From JAXFQS01 sp034178815 (GTDB taxonomy: Bacteria > Verrucomicrobiota > Kiritimatiellia > RFP12 > DVOR01): a stretch of DNA of 14,925 bases. Shown piece by piece: positions 13,407-14,925 of this stretch (position 1 is its first letter; each line of letters opens with the position of its first letter). The notes under the pieces are model-generated. The model had not been told where the DNA came from, did not search any database, and was given only the letters and a program-made list of their open reading frames with translations. Location of the stretch: positions 1 to 14,925 of the forward strand of contig JAXFQS010000023.1 of NCBI GenBank assembly GCA_034178815.1. Direction: 5' to 3'. The position numbers and the translations under genes were made by a program.

Positions 13407-14822
13407 ATGCCACCCTTCAACACCTCGCGCCGAGACTTCATCCGCAAGGCCGCCACCCTCGCCGTCGTCACCGGCCCGGCCGCCCGCACCTTTGCCGCCG
13501 GAGGCGTCAACTCCAAAGTCAACCTGGCCTTCATCGGCATCGGCAACCGCGGCAATCAGGTTGCCCACGAGTTCGCCCGCTTCCAAAACCTCTTCAATGT
13601 CGTGGCCCTAGCCGACACCGAAATGGGCCATGCGCGCACCCTCGACACCCTCAAACTATTCCCCTCCGCCGCGCGTTTCACCGACTTCCGCAGAATGTTC
13701 GACGCCAAGGCCAAGGAACTCGACGCCGTCGTGGTCTGCACCCCAGACAGCGGACACTTCCCCGCCGCTATGATGACCATGGGGTTGGGCAAACATCTCT
13801 ACATCGAAAAGCCAATGGCCCACACCTTCCGCGAGGTTGAACTGATGATCCAGTCGGCCCGCAAACACAAGGTCATCACCCAAATGGGCAACCAGGGACA
13901 TTCCGGCCCCAACTACTACCAGTTCAAAGCCCTCGCCCAGCGCGGATTCCTAAATGATGTCACCCGCATCGTCGCCCATATGAACATGGCGCGGCGTTGG
14001 CACAAGTGGAACGGGAAGATTCCCGCAGATGCCTTTGCCGCCCAACCCCTGCCCTCCGGGCTTGACTGGGAGACCTGGCTCGGGCAGAACCCTTGGCACG
14101 ACTACAATGTCAACTACATCAACGGCGACTGGCGTTGCTGGTACGACTTTGGCAACGGCGCGTTGGGCGACTGGGGAGCGCACATTTTCGACACGGCGCA
14201 CGAGTTCCTCGACCTCGGTCTGCCCGAGCAAGTGGAGGTGCGCAATGTCACCGGGCACACCGACAAGGTCTTTCCAATGAACTCGACTGTCATCTTCAAA
14301 TTCCCCGCAAGAGGCCAACTGCCTGCCTGTGACATTGAGTGGTACGAGGGTCGAACCAATCTGCCCGATCTCCCCAAGGGATACGGCGAACTCAAGGCGG
14401 CGACCGACATTCCTTCGTCCGGGAACGAAACCTACAAGGCCATCAAGTCACTTCCGCCCGGGAAGGAGATTTACACCAAGCGCGGGCTCGTGCTCAAAGG
14501 CGGCTCGCACGGTTCCACGCTCGAACTCGTCGGGGAGAAGGATGCCCAGATCGAGGCGATTCTGAAGGACTTCCCGACCGGTCAGCCCGACCACTATAAG
14601 GCCTTTGTGCTGGCCATCCGCGGGGAGGCGAAGAACAATTCGCCATTCGAATTGGCGGGCCCGCTCAGCCAGGTTATGTGTTTGGGCTGCATCGCCCAGA
14701 AGCTCAACCGTTCCTTCCGATTCGACCGCACCACCAAGCGTATCGTCAACGATTCGGTCGCCAACGCGATGCTGGATGGGCCCGCCCCGCGCAAGGGCTG
14801 GGAAGCCTTCTACAAGATCTAG
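13407..14822 (+). CDS. Tat-exported Gfo/Idh/MocA family oxidoreductase (second copy)
   Basis: The ATG at 13407 has AAAAGGA at 13394-13400 with 6-nt spacing; a longer in-frame extension overlaps the DUF4153 gene and is rejected. The 471-residue product begins with a clear twin-arginine signal, TSRRDFIRKAATLAVV (6-21). The Rossmann motif is LAFIGIGNRG (40-49), then VVVCTPDSGHF (108-118), YIEKPMAH (132-139, intact EKP), QMGNQGHSG and GALGDWGAHIFDTAH (251-265) with D255, H259 and D262. It is a type common in PVC genomes, usually acting on sugars; the substrate is unknown. It differs strongly from the gene at 2381-3724, so the two are not a recent duplication. It ends shortly before low-complexity sequence at the right edge. 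Confidence 0.94.
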   Translation: MPPFNTSRRDFIRKAATLAVVTGPAARTFAAGGVNSKVNLAFIGIGNRGNQVAHEFARFQNLFNVVALADTEMGHARTLDTLKLFPSAARFTDFRRMFDAKAKELDAVVVCTPDSGHFPAAMMTMGLGKHLYIEKPMAHTFREVELMIQSARKHKVITQMGNQGHSGPNYYQFKALAQRGFLNDVTRIVAHMNMARRWHKWNGKIPADAFAAQPLPSGLDWETWLGQNPWHDYNVNYINGDWRCWYDFGNGALGDWGAHIFDTAHEFLDLGLPEQVEVRNVTGHTDKVFPMNSTVIFKFPARGQLPACDIEWYEGRTNLPDLPKGYGELKAATDIPSSGNETYKAIKSLPPGKEIYTKRGLVLKGGSHGSTLELVGEKDAQIEAILKDFPTGQPDHYKAFVLAIRGEAKNNSPFELAGPLSQVMCLGCIAQKLNRSFRFDRTTKRIVNDSVANAMLDGPAPRKGWEAFYKI

Positions 14823-14925
14823 CCCGCGCGGTTCCTTCCTATATGGCCGTGCGGCGCCCCCCCCCCGGCGGCCCGGGGCCATAGATTACAAACCACCCCC
14901 CCCCCCCCGCCCCCACAAACCCCCC
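14823..14925. other. Low-complexity right edge, probable contig end
   Basis: The last 103 bases contain C-runs of about ten, thirteen and shorter lengths and no gene. The left edge has a matching 12-G run at 92-103. Such runs at both ends suggest where assembly broke down rather than biology. Confidence 0.6.

Noticed and set aside
1..14925. CRISPR array, insertion sequence, integrase or attachment site
   Set aside because: No regular repeat-spacer array, transposase or integrase motifs, or duplicated tRNA 3' end were seen.

Overview
The window is GC-rich bacterial DNA with ordinary bacterial housekeeping genes (mraZ-rsmH at the start of the division/cell-wall cluster, tRNA-Val, rpsO-pnp). 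Alongside these lie two Tat-exported Gfo/Idh/MocA oxidoreductases, a secreted discoidin-like protein and a large multihaem cytochrome. This mixture suggests a PVC-type or related phylum (Verrucomicrobiota, Kiritimatiellota or Lentisphaerota, with Hydrogenedentota or Sumerlaeota as alternatives). The placement is inference from gene content; no marker was searched. Both ends hold G/C homopolymer runs and look like contig ends.

Layout. Positions 1-1262, minus strand: partial rsmH and complete mraZ, with a sigma70-type promoter and three AGTGT boxes at exact 10-bp spacing that look like the MraZ operator. Positions 1263-2042: mostly non-coding, C-rich, with one possible 33-residue membrane peptide. 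Positions 2043-2165: tRNA-Val(UAC) with its own promoter. Positions 2294-8163, plus strand: a probable operon of a Tat-exported Gfo/Idh/MocA protein, a seven-haem cytochrome c fused to a five-helix membrane domain, an ApbE-like flavin transferase, and a secreted F5/8 type C (discoidin-like) protein. Positions 8164-8481: a convergent junction with a hairpin and a clear pnp terminator. Positions 8482-11041, minus strand: rpsO-pnp with promoter and structured leader. Positions 11042-11614: C/A-rich non-coding DNA. Positions 11615-14822, plus strand: a DUF4153-type membrane protein with an apparently leaderless promoter, then the second Tat-exported Gfo/Idh/MocA protein.

The most interesting part is 2294-8163. 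An exported sugar-type dehydrogenase, a membrane-anchored multihaem cytochrome, a flavin transferase and a carbohydrate-binding-like protein lie in close succession. A reasonable inference is an extracytoplasmic redox module that oxidises a carbohydrate and passes electrons to or from the membrane. The cytochrome also holds a haem-free middle region that reads as three diverged repeats of about 95 residues. Other points of note are an EKP-to-EKE change in the first oxidoreductase, an ApbE lacking both an export signal and the usual DPxTG segment, a recurring intergenic motif resembling GACAGGTTGGCACC, and kilobase-scale G/C strand-bias flips inside single genes.
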